NCBI RefSeq assembly: GCF_001514285.1
Contig: NZ_KQ949037.1
Span: forward strand, 1 to 64,000
Direction of reading: 5' to 3'
DNA from: Streptomyces sp. DSM 15324
Lineage (GTDB): Bacteria > Actinomycetota > Actinomycetes > Streptomycetales > Streptomycetaceae
Length of the DNA: 64,000 bases
Shown: positions 34,025-42,760 of the stretch, one piece after another
How positions within the stretch are numbered: position 1 is the stretch's first letter
Layout of the letters: the number at the start of each line of letters is the position of its first letter
Position numbers and translations under genes: made by a program
Notes under the pieces: generated by a model
Databases searched by the model: none
Seen by the model: only the letters and a program-made list of their open reading frames with translations
What the model was told of the DNA's origin: nothing

Positions 34025-34663
34025 TCAACCGTGCGCGCTGACGCCGTCCGCCGCCAGGCCCGACATCAGCAGGGTGATCGTGTGGAACGTCCTGGCCAGG
34101 GCGTCCTCCCGGTCCGCCGCGGCGGCGATGATCTGGTTGCCCTCGCACAGGACGGCCAACAGCAGCCGGGCGACGATGGCGACCGGAACATGCGATTCCA
34201 CCTCACCGCGTTCGGCCAGGACAGTCAAGAGCCGTTCGATCGGCGGCTGGGCCACCGTGTCGTTGATGTGCCGGTACTGCTCCACCAGCACCGAGGGCGC
34301 CTGGGCCATCAGCTCTCGATGCAGGGGATCGTCGATGGTCCGCCGCAAGAAGGCGTGCGTGAGGTTCGACACGGCGGTCAAGGCAGGCTCGCCCGGCGTC
34401 GCACGGATCGCCTCGGACGCCGCGTCGGCGAGCGCTCCGACCCGCTGGAGCAGCTCCGTGTAGAGCTCGGCGAACATCGCCTTCTTGTCCGGAAAGTGGT
34501 GATAGAAGGTGCCCTTGCTCACCTGCGCCGCCGCGGTGATGGCCTCGACCGACGTGTCCGCGAACCCGTTGTCGACGAAGAGTTTGCGCGCGGCCGCCAC
34601 CAGGTCCGCCCGGGTCTGCTCCGCATACAGCTGTCGTCGGTTTGGCCCTCTCATGTTGACCAT
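34025..34663 (-). CDS. TetR family regulator (copy 6)
   Basis: 212-residue TetR repressor: GPNRRQLYAEQTRADLVAAA, HTH TSVEAITAAAQVSKGTFYHH, FPDKKAMFAELYTELLQRVG. It is unlike the other TetR proteins in this window. The ATG at 34663 is listed, with an ATG at 34654 possible. It is divergent from the saccharopine-dehydrogenase-like gene at 34751, and a long dyad operator lies at 34669-34693. Confidence 0.9.
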   Translation of the reverse strand: MVNMRGPNRRQLYAEQTRADLVAAARKLFVDNGFADTSVEAITAAAQVSKGTFYHHFPDKKAMFAELYTELLQRVGALADAASEAIRATPGEPALTAVSNLTHAFLRRTIDDPLHRELMAQAPSVLVEQYRHINDTVAQPPIERLLTVLAERGEVESHVPVAIVARLLLAVLCEGNQIIAAAADREDALARTFHTITLLMSGLAADGVSAHG

Positions 34664-34668
34664 CGTAT

Positions 34669-34693
34669 ATTCAATGACCTGGGGTCAGTGAAT
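34669..34693. promoter_or_regulatory. dyad operator ATTCAATGACC-N3-GGTCAGTGAAT
   Basis: Two 11-bp arms, 10 of 11 complementary, with a 3-bp centre, directly before the TetR start. It probably autoregulates the TetR and controls the divergent gene. Confidence 0.65.
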
Positions 34694-34750
34694 GACTCGT
34701 GGTCGGTCAGTCGTCGTCGTGGCAGTGCCCTCCGGAAGGCAGACGTAGCC

Positions 34751-35926
34751 GTGGAAAAGCGCAGAATCTTGTTGCTGGGTGCGACGGGGTACACGGGGCG
34801 GCGGGTTCTCAGGGAACTGCTCGCACGAGGTGAGAAGCCGACCTTGGTCGGGCGAAGCCGAACGAAGATGCTGACCCTGGCCGACCGCTTCGAGGCGGAA
34901 CTGCCGGTGGCGGAAGTGGACGTCACCTCTTCCGCCCGCCTCACGCGCCTTCTGGGCCCCAGCGATGTGGTCGTCTCCACGATCGGGCCGTTCATGCAAC
35001 TGGGCATGGCCACGGTCACGGCCGCCGCGCGGGCGGGAGCGCGCTACTTCGACTCCACGGGGGAGGGCCCCTTCGCCCGCCGGGTCCTCCTTGAACTGGA
35101 CTCCGTCGCGGCCGCCCGGGGAGCGACTCTCGTGCCCGCGTTCGGCTACGACTACGTGCCCGGCAACCTCGCCGGCGCCCTGGCCCTGGAACAGGCGGGC
35201 GAGCGCGCATGCCATGTCGAGATCGGCTACTTCATCACCCGTTCGGGGCGCGGGAGTGAGCTGCATTACCGGAGCACCCTGCGCGACTCCTGGGACCTGA
35301 CCACGGGTGGCACGCGCCAGACGCTGGTCGCCGCGGCGGCCGAGGACGGGTTCGCCTACCGCTCCCCACGTCCTGGAGCCTCTTCCCGACTGGTCGACGA
35401 GCGGGCCGCCAAGCGTGTCCTCACCTTCCGCTACGCCGGTGTGCGACGCCCGGCCATAACCGTCCCGGGCACGGAGCATCTCGGCCTGCCTGAGGTCTTC
35501 CCTCGGCTGGAGAGCGTCGAGGTGGGGATGGGCTGGCTCGGGCGGTGGACGCGTCCGGTACAGATCGCCGCCATGCTCCAGGCGCCCTTGCTGAGGTCGG
35601 CGAAGGTGCGGGCTGCTCTGACGCGGTGGTCCGGGAGGCTCCCGGGAGCACATCGTGAGCCGGACACCGACGGCCGTTCCCTGGTGATCGCGGTCGCCCG
35701 CGACGGCCACGGTCGTCCCCTGGCCACGACGGCCCTCACCGGACCCGATCCCTACGAGATGACGGGCTCCCTCCTGGCGTGGGGTGCAGTCCATGCGGCG
35801 GCGCCGGATGCCGTCCTGAAGCCCGGTGTGCACGGTCCGGTCGCGGCCTTCGGGCTCGACACCCTCAGGCTCGGCGCCGCCGAGGCGGGAGTACACGAAG
35901 TCGACGGGGCCTCGGCACGTCGGTGA
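34751..35926 (+). CDS. saccharopine-dehydrogenase-like / trans-acting enoyl-reductase-like protein
   Basis: 391-residue protein with an N-terminal NAD(P)-binding fold (ILLLGATGYTGRRVLRELL, LVGRSRTKM, VVSTIGPFMQLG) and YFDSTGEGPF. PAFGYDYVPGNLAGALAL is characteristic of the mycobacterial trans-acting enoyl reductase (Rv2449c/Rv2953) group. I chose the GTG at 34751 (VEKRRILLLGATG), 12 bp after GGAAGG; longer frames run through the operator. It probably reduces a double bond or imine on a bound acyl substrate. It is divergent from TetR copy 6. Confidence 0.85.
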   Translation: MEKRRILLLGATGYTGRRVLRELLARGEKPTLVGRSRTKMLTLADRFEAELPVAEVDVTSSARLTRLLGPSDVVVSTIGPFMQLGMATVTAAARAGARYFDSTGEGPFARRVLLELDSVAAARGATLVPAFGYDYVPGNLAGALALEQAGERACHVEIGYFITRSGRGSELHYRSTLRDSWDLTTGGTRQTLVAAAAEDGFAYRSPRPGASSRLVDERAAKRVLTFRYAGVRRPAITVPGTEHLGLPEVFPRLESVEVGMGWLGRWTRPVQIAAMLQAPLLRSAKVRAALTRWSGRLPGAHREPDTDGRSLVIAVARDGHGRPLATTALTGPDPYEMTGSLLAWGAVHAAAPDAVLKPGVHGPVAAFGLDTLRLGAAEAGVHEVDGASARR

Positions 35927-36057
35927 TCGCTGCGCGGGCATGGATCACGGCATCGGGGCGTTGAACCACAGCGACTGAGTTGACGAACAGGTTGTGCGAT
36001 CGGGAGCGAGTCGGCCACCGACGTGGAGTCGACCGTCCCAGTGGAAAGGAATGGTCC

Positions 36058-37470
36058 ATGGACGAGCAGGGTGAGCACTTCGACGTCGTCGTACTCGGCG
36101 CGGGCCCGGGCGGGTACGTAGCCGCCATCAGGGCCGCCCAACTGGGCAAGCGCGTAGCAGTCGTCGAGGAGAGGTACTGGGGCGGCGTCTGCCTGAACGT
36201 GGGCTGCATCCCCACCAAGGCCCTGCTGCGCAACGCCGAACTGGCGCACGTCTTCACGCGCGAGGCGAAGACCTTTGGCATCAAGGTCGATGGTGAGGTC
36301 TCCTTCGACTACGGGGAGGCATTCCGCCGTAGTCGGAAGGTCGCGGACGGCCGGGTCAAGGGCGTCCACTACCTGATGAAGAAGAACAAGATCACCGAAA
36401 TCAGCGGACGCGGCTCGTTCCTCGACCCGCACACACTCCAGGTGGCCGACTACGACGGCAACACCCGCACCATCGGCTTCGAGAACTGCATCATCGCCGC
36501 CGGGGCGACCCCCAAGCTGCTGCCCGGCACCAAGCGCAGCGCGCGCGTGGTGACGTACGAGGAGCAGATCCTCGCCGAGGACCTGCCGCAGTCGATCGTG
36601 ATCGCCGGCGCCGGGGCCATCGGCGTCGAGTTCGCCTATGTGCTGCACAACTACGGCGTCAAGGTCACCGTCGTCGAGTTCCTGGACCGTATCGCCCCGC
36701 TGGAGGACGCCGAGGTCTCCGCCGAACTGGCCAAGCAGTACCGGAAGTTGGGCATCGACGTGCTCACCTCGACCCGCGTCGAGTCGATTGACGAGTCCGG
36801 CCCGCAGGTCCGAGTCACCGTCACCGGCAAGGACGGCACCGAGCAGGTGCTGGAGGCCGACAAGGTCCTGCAGGCCATCGGCTTCGCCCCGAACGTCACC
36901 GGATACGGCCTGGAGAACACCGGCGTCCGCGTCACCGAGCGCGGCGCGATCGACGTGGACGGCCGCTGCCGCACCTCCGTACCGCACATCTACGCCATCG
37001 GCGACGTCACCGCGAAGCTGATGCTCGCGCACGCCGCCGAGGCGATGGGCGTTCTCGCCGCCGAGACGATCGCGGACGCGGAGACCATGGAGCTGGACTA
37101 CGTGATGATCCCGCGATCCACCTTCTGCCAGCCGCAGATCGCCAGCTTCGGCTACACCGAGGCGCAGGCGAGGGAGAAGGGGTACGACGTCCAGGTCGCC
37201 AAGTTCCCGTTCACCGCGAACGCCAAGGCCCACGGCCTGGGCGACGCGACCGGCTTCGTGAAGCTGATCAGCGACGGCAAGTACGGCGAACTCCTCGGCG
37301 GCCACCTCATCGGCCCCGACGTCACCGAACTCCTTCCCGAGCTGACCCTGGCCCAGCAGTGGGACCTCACCGTCCATGAGGTCGCCCGCAACGTCCACGC
37401 CCACCCCACCCTGGGCGAGGCGGTCAAGGAAGCCGTCCACGGCCTCGCGGGCCACATGATCAACATGTAG
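36058..37470 (+). CDS. lpdA: dihydrolipoyl dehydrogenase (stand-alone)
   Basis: 470-residue FAD disulfide oxidoreductase. FAD motif LGAGPGGY at about 14-21, redox Cys45 and Cys50 in GGVCLNVGCIPTK, NAD motif IAGAGAIGVEFAY, and the C-terminal His449-Glu454 dyad in HAHPTLGEA. The start is the ATG at 36058 with AAAGGAA upstream. It oxidises dihydrolipoamide in 2-oxoacid dehydrogenase or glycine-cleavage complexes, but no E1, E2 or lipoyl-protein gene is in this window, so it is either a spare Lpd or serves another thiol system. An acyl-CoA ligase relic follows on the other strand. Confidence 0.93.
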   Translation: MDEQGEHFDVVVLGAGPGGYVAAIRAAQLGKRVAVVEERYWGGVCLNVGCIPTKALLRNAELAHVFTREAKTFGIKVDGEVSFDYGEAFRRSRKVADGRVKGVHYLMKKNKITEISGRGSFLDPHTLQVADYDGNTRTIGFENCIIAAGATPKLLPGTKRSARVVTYEEQILAEDLPQSIVIAGAGAIGVEFAYVLHNYGVKVTVVEFLDRIAPLEDAEVSAELAKQYRKLGIDVLTSTRVESIDESGPQVRVTVTGKDGTEQVLEADKVLQAIGFAPNVTGYGLENTGVRVTERGAIDVDGRCRTSVPHIYAIGDVTAKLMLAHAAEAMGVLAAETIADAETMELDYVMIPRSTFCQPQIASFGYTEAQAREKGYDVQVAKFPFTANAKAHGLGDATGFVKLISDGKYGELLGGHLIGPDVTELLPELTLAQQWDLTVHEVARNVHAHPTLGEAVKEAVHGLAGHMINM

Positions 37471-37484
37471 CAGGGCGCTGCCCC

Positions 37485-38062
37485 CTCGAAACGAACAGGT
37501 AGATGCCGGCGAGCGCGTTGTCATACACGTTGCGGTGACGCAGCTCTGCGCTTGGGGTGGCCGGTGGTGCCGGACGTGTAGGGGACCACCGCTGTGTCGT
37601 CTTCGTCGCGTTCGACCGTCCGGAACGTCACGGGCTGCTCGGCTACGACCGAGGTGTAGGACTCCGGCGTCTCGTTCCCGGACTACGGCGCGCCGCCGCT
37701 CTCGATCAGGAAGAACTCGGTGCAGTCCGCCCTCTCGCGGAATCCCTGCCAGGCGGCCTTTCCGATCGGCAGCTCCGGGGTGCCCTCGAAGGCGAAATAC
37801 GCCCTTCGCGTCGGAGTCGGTGAGGTGGTAGGCGACCTCGCGGCCCTGCAACAGCACGTTCGGGGCAGGACAGCGCGACCTTGTCCCCGGGCTGGATCCC
37901 GCGCGAGACGAGCAGGTTCGCCACCCGGTTGGCCGCGGCGTCGAGGGCCTCGTACGTGATGCGGTCGTCGACGAAGACGATCGCGGTGCGTTCCGGGTAG
38001 CGGGACGCGAATCCGTCAGCAGTCGTGACGCGTTGCGGCTCAAGCCGTGCATCGTCGTTCTT
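37485..38062 (-). pseudogene. N-terminal relic of an acyl-CoA ligase
   Basis: Minus-strand pieces TTADGFASRYPERTAIVFVD, then ANLLVSRGIQPGDKVALSCP, then in other frames NVLLQGREVAYHLTDSDAKG, YTSGTTGHPK and LRHRNVYDNALAGIYL follow the order of a long-chain fatty-acid-CoA ligase N-terminal domain. Several frameshifts break it and the remaining two-thirds is absent, cut at the end of the lpd gene. It is non-functional. Confidence 0.65.
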
Positions 38063-38082
38063 CGGGGTCTTCGGGCGGGTGG

Positions 38083-39603
38083 TCAGGGTCCAGTGGTGGG
38101 GGTCTGGACGAAGGCCGGAGGCGGCACGAAGCCGTCTACTTCCCGGCCCAGCAGGGCGGCGAACTCGATGGTGGTGAGATCGCCCCCGCTCGGGCCCATG
38201 GCCTGCAGACCGATGGGCAGTCCGCTCCTGCCTCGGCGCACCGGGATGGTCGTCGCCGGCCCCCCGGAGACGTTGGCGACGGCGCTCCACTTGACCTGGT
38301 CCCAGTAAGGGCGTCGCACACCTTCGACTTCGAATGGCCGCCCGAACCAGTCGATCAGCTTGCTGTGGTGGGCGGGGGCGGCCGTCGGGGTGACCGGCAT
38401 GAGCACGATGTCGAAGTCCTGGAAGAACTCGAACCATCGTTGCCGGATCTCATTGCGCACCATGTGGGCCTGCAGCCAGTGATAGTGGGACTGAAAGGTT
38501 CCGAGCAGGGCGGGACCGGCGTCACCCCGCGGGTGCTGGACGAACCGGGCCAGCACCGCGGCGCTGGAGGCAGGAGCGAGGCCGGTGCGGTCGCCCGCGC
38601 CGAAGAGCAGGGGCTGGAAAGCCTTCCCGTGATTCGTCGCGATGTCGACAGGGAGGCCGGCGGGCTGGACCGTGATCTTCGCGCCGGCCGCCCGCAGCAC
38701 AGTGACTGCATCGTCCACGGCTGCCGCGACGTCGCTGTCGACGGGACACGCGGGATCCTCACTCCAGACGGCGACCCGGAAGTCGGCGAGCTTGGTCGCG
38801 CGCGGCGGTGCGAGTGTGTAGCTGAAACCGCCGTCGTAGTCGGCGGGCCCGACCGTTGCCCGCAAGATCGGGACGAGGTCACGGGCGTCGCGGACCTGCG
38901 CGCCGCCGCAGCCCATGTCGGCCTCGGTCCATCGTCCCGGGCCCGGGCCGTAGGGCACATGCCCGATGAGGGGTATGGACCGCCAGGTCGACTTGTGCCC
39001 GTACAGGCCGTTGAAGTGGGACGGGATCCTGGTCGATCCGCCGATTTCCGAGCCGAAGTCGAACGCCGTTAGGCCCGCGGCGGTGGCGACGGCGCCGCCC
39101 CCGGCGGATCCGCCCGAGGTACGGGTCGTGTCCCACGGGTTCGATGAAGGACCGAACACCGGGTTGTCGGCCTGGACGTCCTGGTTACCCGGAGGCATGT
39201 TGCTCTTCCCCATGATCACGGCACCGGCCGAACGCAGCCGCTTGACCGCCTCGGCGTCCTGGTCGGGCACGTAGTCCTTGAGGTCTGTTCGCCCGCAGAC
39301 GGTGCGCATCCCGGCTGTCTCGAAGCTGTCCTTGACCGTGATCGGCACACCGTGCAGAGGACCGAGGTCTCGCCCGGCCGCCCGCGCGGCGTCCGCTTCC
39401 CCGGCCTCGCGACGGGCCCGCTCGAGGTCAAGGGTCACCACCGCGTTCAACGCGGTGTTATGGGTGGCGATCCGCTCAAGATAGAGCTCGACGAGTTCCC
39501 GGCTCGAGATCTCACCCGCGGCCAGCGCGCGTGACTGCTCCACTGCGGGCTGGAAGGGGACGTCACTCACGGCATGCCTCATCTCTGACTCTGACGGCGC
39601 CAT
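38083..39603 (-). CDS. amidase-signature family hydrolase
   Basis: 506-residue amidase. The Ser-cisSer-Lys triad is visible as Lys91 in VPITVKDSFE, Ser166 in TSGGSAGGG and Ser190 in GSEIGGSTRIPS. It hydrolyses an amide (or related ester) in the cytoplasm. The ATG at 39603 is listed; an ATG at 39582 (MRHAVSDV) is equally possible. A weak AATGT...ACATT dyad lies near 39607-39625. Not the GatA subunit: no gatB or gatC neighbours. Its relation to the neighbouring CoA genes is unknown. Confidence 0.9.
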   Translation of the reverse strand: MAPSESEMRHAVSDVPFQPAVEQSRALAAGEISSRELVELYLERIATHNTALNAVVTLDLERARREAGEADAARAAGRDLGPLHGVPITVKDSFETAGMRTVCGRTDLKDYVPDQDAEAVKRLRSAGAVIMGKSNMPPGNQDVQADNPVFGPSSNPWDTTRTSGGSAGGGAVATAAGLTAFDFGSEIGGSTRIPSHFNGLYGHKSTWRSIPLIGHVPYGPGPGRWTEADMGCGGAQVRDARDLVPILRATVGPADYDGGFSYTLAPPRATKLADFRVAVWSEDPACPVDSDVAAAVDDAVTVLRAAGAKITVQPAGLPVDIATNHGKAFQPLLFGAGDRTGLAPASSAAVLARFVQHPRGDAGPALLGTFQSHYHWLQAHMVRNEIRQRWFEFFQDFDIVLMPVTPTAAPAHHSKLIDWFGRPFEVEGVRRPYWDQVKWSAVANVSGGPATTIPVRRGRSGLPIGLQAMGPSGGDLTTIEFAALLGREVDGFVPPPAFVQTPTTGP

Positions 39604-39660
39604 CAAATGTGAGTCATAACATTACATTCGACAGACCATAGGCTCGGGATGACGTGCAAG

Positions 39661-40003
39661 GCAATGGCCCTGCGGAATGAACGGAGGATCCTGTGGCATC
39701 AAGGGGCCGACCTCGTCGCCAACGTCGTCGTAGAGGAGCTACGCATGCAGGCGGCGCGGCACGGCACTCTGCGGCCCGGCTGCCCGGGACTCGAGGATCT
39801 CGTTCTCGGCTATCTGTCGCCCGAGCACCGGGACCAGTGCGGCCTCGGATGTCCCTCCGGGCCCTGCTCGACTAGTTCGACCGCTGCGAAGGCCCAGGTC
39901 GCTGCAGCTGTCCCGCGCCGCCTTCGACTCGAAGCTCGCCGATGAGGTCCTCGAGAAGGGCATTGAGAAGGGTATCGAGAACGCTCTCGCGTTCATCGAC
40001 TGA
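39661..40003 (+). pseudogene. TetR relic with the DNA-binding domain deleted
   Basis: ALRNERR at the start, then directly ADLVANVVVEELRMQAARHG, GLEDLVLGYLSPEHRDQCGL, and after a second gap and frame change LQLSRAAFDSKLADEVLEKG, IENALAFID and a stop. These are pieces of the TetR at 2278-2880 (VAEELHTQV, LSPEHRDHPGL, LELGIENALAFMG). The whole helix-turn-helix and the CPSAALLDE region are missing. Confidence 0.7.
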
Positions 40004-40014
40004 GCAGTGTGGGA

Positions 40015-40842
40015 TCAGGCCGGATCGACGAATATGTCGAGCGCGAGATCACCTTCGAAGTCGGCAGGGCTGTAGACAGACAGGTCGGTGACGCCCTCGT
40101 CCGACAGGACCTCGTCGTCGATGAACAGGTTGGCGGTGCACTTCCGCGCGTCACGCGTGAGGATGGCGTACGCGGCGTCAGCCATGATCCGCGGACTACG
40201 GGCTTGTCCGGCGCCGCCGACCACGTTGCGCACGGCGGCTGTGTCGATCAGGGTCCGCGGCCACAACGAGTTGGCGGCGATGCCGTCGGCGGCGAGCTCC
40301 TCGGCGAGCCCGATGGTGCACAGACTCATGCCGTACTTCGACAGCGTGTAACCGAGGTGCTTCCCCACCCAGTGCGGCGCGAGGTTCAACGGCGGGGAGA
40401 GCGTGAGGATGTGCGGGTTGCCCGCCTTGCGCAGGTGCGGGATAGCGGCCTTGCTCAGCAGGAACGTGCCACGCGTGTTGATGTCCTGCATCAGGTCGTA
40501 CCGCTTCATCTCCAGCTGCTCCGACGACGACAGGTCGATCGCGCTGGCGTTGTTCACCACGATGTCGATGCCACCGAAGGCGCTGACCGCCGCGTCGACA
40601 GCGGTGCGCACATCGTCCTCGTCGCGGACGTCACCGACGACGGCCAGCCCCTTGCCGCCCGCGCGCTCAATCTCGTCAACGGCGGTGTGGACCGTGCCTT
40701 CGAGCTTCGGATGCGGCACGGCGGTCTTGGCGAGCATCACCACGTTCGCACCGTCGCGGGCCGCGCGCAGAGCGATGGCGAGTCCGATGCCGCGGCTGCC
40801 TCCCGACATCAGGATGGTCTTGTCGGCCAGCGTCTGTGTCAT
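40015..40842 (-). CDS. SDR family oxidoreductase, HSDL2-like
   Basis: 275-residue SDR. Cofactor motif MSGGSRGIGLAIALRAARDG, NNASAIDLSS, catalytic Tyr-Lys in YTLSKYGMS, and LSPPLNLAPHWVGKHLGYTL. This last run and the N-terminal AKTAVPHPKLEGTVHTAVDE are diagnostic of the HSDL2-like peroxisomal/fatty-acid SDR group. The start is the ATG at 40842 with TTGGAGG upstream. It is divergent from the acyl-CoA dehydrogenase at 40906. Together they look like two beta-oxidation steps. Confidence 0.91.
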   Translation of the reverse strand: MTQTLADKTILMSGGSRGIGLAIALRAARDGANVVMLAKTAVPHPKLEGTVHTAVDEIERAGGKGLAVVGDVRDEDDVRTAVDAAVSAFGGIDIVVNNASAIDLSSSEQLEMKRYDLMQDINTRGTFLLSKAAIPHLRKAGNPHILTLSPPLNLAPHWVGKHLGYTLSKYGMSLCTIGLAEELAADGIAANSLWPRTLIDTAAVRNVVGGAGQARSPRIMADAAYAILTRDARKCTANLFIDDEVLSDEGVTDLSVYSPADFEGDLALDIFVDPA

Positions 40843-40905
40843 GGTCGAACCTCCAAAATAGATTGCCGAGCTAATCGTACGCGATGCTAATGGTATCTTC
40901 CGCGT

Positions 40906-42132
40906 ATGACTTCCACTCCCGCACGCCAGATCGACCGGCTCTACCACGAGCTCCTGGCCCCCAAAGAGACACAGTCCGTTCGCGCTGCCGTGCGCCGGAT
41001 CGCAGAGCACGAAGTGGCTCCGCACGCCGTGGCGATCGCGGGCGGCGACGAGCGCACGGACGGCTTCCCCCGGCAGGTGTTTGACGGGCTTGCGTCGGCG
41101 GGGGTCTTCCGGATCCCCTTCCCCAGCGAGGTCGGCGGCGACGGTCTGACCCACCCGGCGAGCGCCACCGCCGCGGCCATCGAGGAACTGGCCTACTACT
41201 CCAGCAGCGTCGCGGCCGTCTTCGATGTGCACTGCATCCTGGCGGGCAACGCCCTGCGGCAGGGCACCGAGGAGCAGCAGCAGCGATGGCTGCGAAAGGT
41301 CGCGGAGGGCTCAGTGGTCGGCGCGTTCGCCACCACCGAGCCGGATGCCTCAAGTGACCTGTCCCCGCAGGCGGTTCAGACCGAGGCGATACGCACCGAG
41401 GCCGGCTGGGTGCTGAACGGCCACAAGCGGTGGATCTCCAACTCGCCCGTCGCCGGGTTCGTGGTGGTTCTCGCCCGCACCGGCACCCGGCTGAGCATGT
41501 TCATCGTCGACACGGCGCTTCCCGGAGTGGAGGTCGGCCTTCCCGACCGCAAGATGGGCAACCGCGGCCAGCTCACCGCGGACGTCCGCTTCACGGATGT
41601 GCACCTGACCGACGACGATCTCCTCGGTGGCGCCGAGGGACACGGACTGCGCCATGCACTGTCCACTCTGACCTACGGCCGGATCGGCATCGCGGCTGCC
41701 GGGGTCGGCATGGCGCAGGCCGCCTTCGACCACACCGTGGCCCACCTGTCGACGCGACACGCCTTCGGCAAGCCGGTGGCCGCCAACCAGCACTGGCAGT
41801 TCCTGCTCGCCGAACGGGCCACCGAGATCGAGAACGCCCGCACCCTCTACACCAAGGCCGCCCTGCGCCTGGACGCGGGCAACCCGTCCCCGGAGCCCGA
41901 GGCCGCGATGGCGAAGTACTACGCCACCAAGCTGTCGGTGGACATGGCGCGCGACGCCGTCCAGGCCTTCGGAGGCCTCGGCTTCGCGCGCGAACTGGGT
42001 GCCGACGGCAGCCCCGGCCCCGTCGAGGCGATCTACCGGGACAGCAAGATCGGCGAGATCTATGAGGGCACCAACGAGATCCAGAAGTGGGTCATAGCCC
42101 GGCAGATCTTCGGTCGGGCCATCGTCGGCTGA
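40906..42132 (+). CDS. acyl-CoA dehydrogenase family protein
   Basis: 408-residue flavoprotein of the ACAD fold. FATTEPDASSDLS and WISNSPVAGFVVVLA bind FAD and substrate; RIGIAAAGVGMAQAAFDHTV and QAFGGLGFARELG are family helices. The C-terminal IYEGTNEIQKWVIARQIFGR holds the candidate catalytic Glu. It is normally cytoplasmic and passes electrons to ETF. It is divergent from the HSDL2-like SDR with 63 bp between, and is followed by a MarR gene. Confidence 0.92.
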   Translation: MTSTPARQIDRLYHELLAPKETQSVRAAVRRIAEHEVAPHAVAIAGGDERTDGFPRQVFDGLASAGVFRIPFPSEVGGDGLTHPASATAAAIEELAYYSSSVAAVFDVHCILAGNALRQGTEEQQQRWLRKVAEGSVVGAFATTEPDASSDLSPQAVQTEAIRTEAGWVLNGHKRWISNSPVAGFVVVLARTGTRLSMFIVDTALPGVEVGLPDRKMGNRGQLTADVRFTDVHLTDDDLLGGAEGHGLRHALSTLTYGRIGIAAAGVGMAQAAFDHTVAHLSTRHAFGKPVAANQHWQFLLAERATEIENARTLYTKAALRLDAGNPSPEPEAAMAKYYATKLSVDMARDAVQAFGGLGFARELGADGSPGPVEAIYRDSKIGEIYEGTNEIQKWVIARQIFGRAIVG

Positions 42133-42214
42133 GCACCCAGGACGCACCGGCCGTAAGCCGGCGGAAGGTGGGGAATCTCGCCGGCCTGCAGCGGTCCTGG
42201 TGCCTCGGGCCTTC

Positions 42215-42243
42215 TCGTACGATGGACAGGACCATACGTACGA
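42215..42243. promoter_or_regulatory. paired TCGTACGA-like sites before the MarR gene
   Basis: TCGTACGATGG at 42215 and CCATACGTACGA ending at 42243 form an imperfect dyad around a 6-bp centre. A related ATCGTACGCGAT lies at 40874-40885 between the SDR and acyl-CoA dehydrogenase. A MarR operator is the likely meaning. Confidence 0.45.
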
Positions 42244-42265
42244 CTAACCATGGGCGGGATAAACG

Positions 42266-42760
42266 ATGTCCGAGGCTCCGCTGGTTCCGGGGACAGTGGC
42301 CGAACACACCATCTGCCTGCTGGTCAAACTCGGGCAGGTGGCGTTCAGGATCGCCGAGGACGGCATTGGCGGGACCGGCCTGCGGGTGCGGCATTACAGC
42401 GTCCTGCAGGCTTTGGCGGACAACGGTGCGATGCCGCAACTGGCACTTGGCTCGTTCCTGCGCATCGACCCCGCGACGATGGTGACGAGTCTCGACGACC
42501 TGGAGCGCGCCGGATACGCGGAGCGGACACGAGATCCGCAGGATCGTCGCCGCTACGCCGTGGACATCACCACCGAAGGGCGCAAGGTCCTGGCCCGCCT
42601 CAACCACACACTCGTAGATCTCGACGGCGAAATCCTCGCAGACCTGGGTGCCACGGAACGGCAGTCGCTTCACGTCCTGCTGGGCAGTCTCGCGGCAAGT
42701 CCCACTCTGACGTCCCTGTTCGACACCGTCCGGGAGCAGAACGGTGGGAAACGGGCTTAA
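42266..42760 (+). CDS. MarR family regulator
   Basis: 164-residue winged-helix regulator: LRVRHYSVLQALADNGAMPQ, the recognition part LALGSFLRIDPATMVTSLDD, then LERAGYAERTRDPQDRRRYA as the wing with the signature DxxDRR. The start is the ATG at 42266. It follows the acyl-CoA dehydrogenase by 133 bp with its own operator-like dyad, so it is probably autoregulated and may control the SDR/dehydrogenase pair. Ligand unknown. Confidence 0.91.
   Translation: MSEAPLVPGTVAEHTICLLVKLGQVAFRIAEDGIGGTGLRVRHYSVLQALADNGAMPQLALGSFLRIDPATMVTSLDDLERAGYAERTRDPQDRRRYAVDITTEGRKVLARLNHTLVDLDGEILADLGATERQSLHVLLGSLAASPTLTSLFDTVREQNGGKRA

Noticed and set aside
35752..38052. 766-codon minus-strand frame
   Set aside because: Mostly antisense of lpd; only its first part holds the acyl-CoA ligase relic already listed.
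42147..42161. CCGGC-CGTAA-GCCGG hairpin after the acyl-CoA dehydrogenase
   Set aside because: Five-base arms are expected by chance at this base composition.
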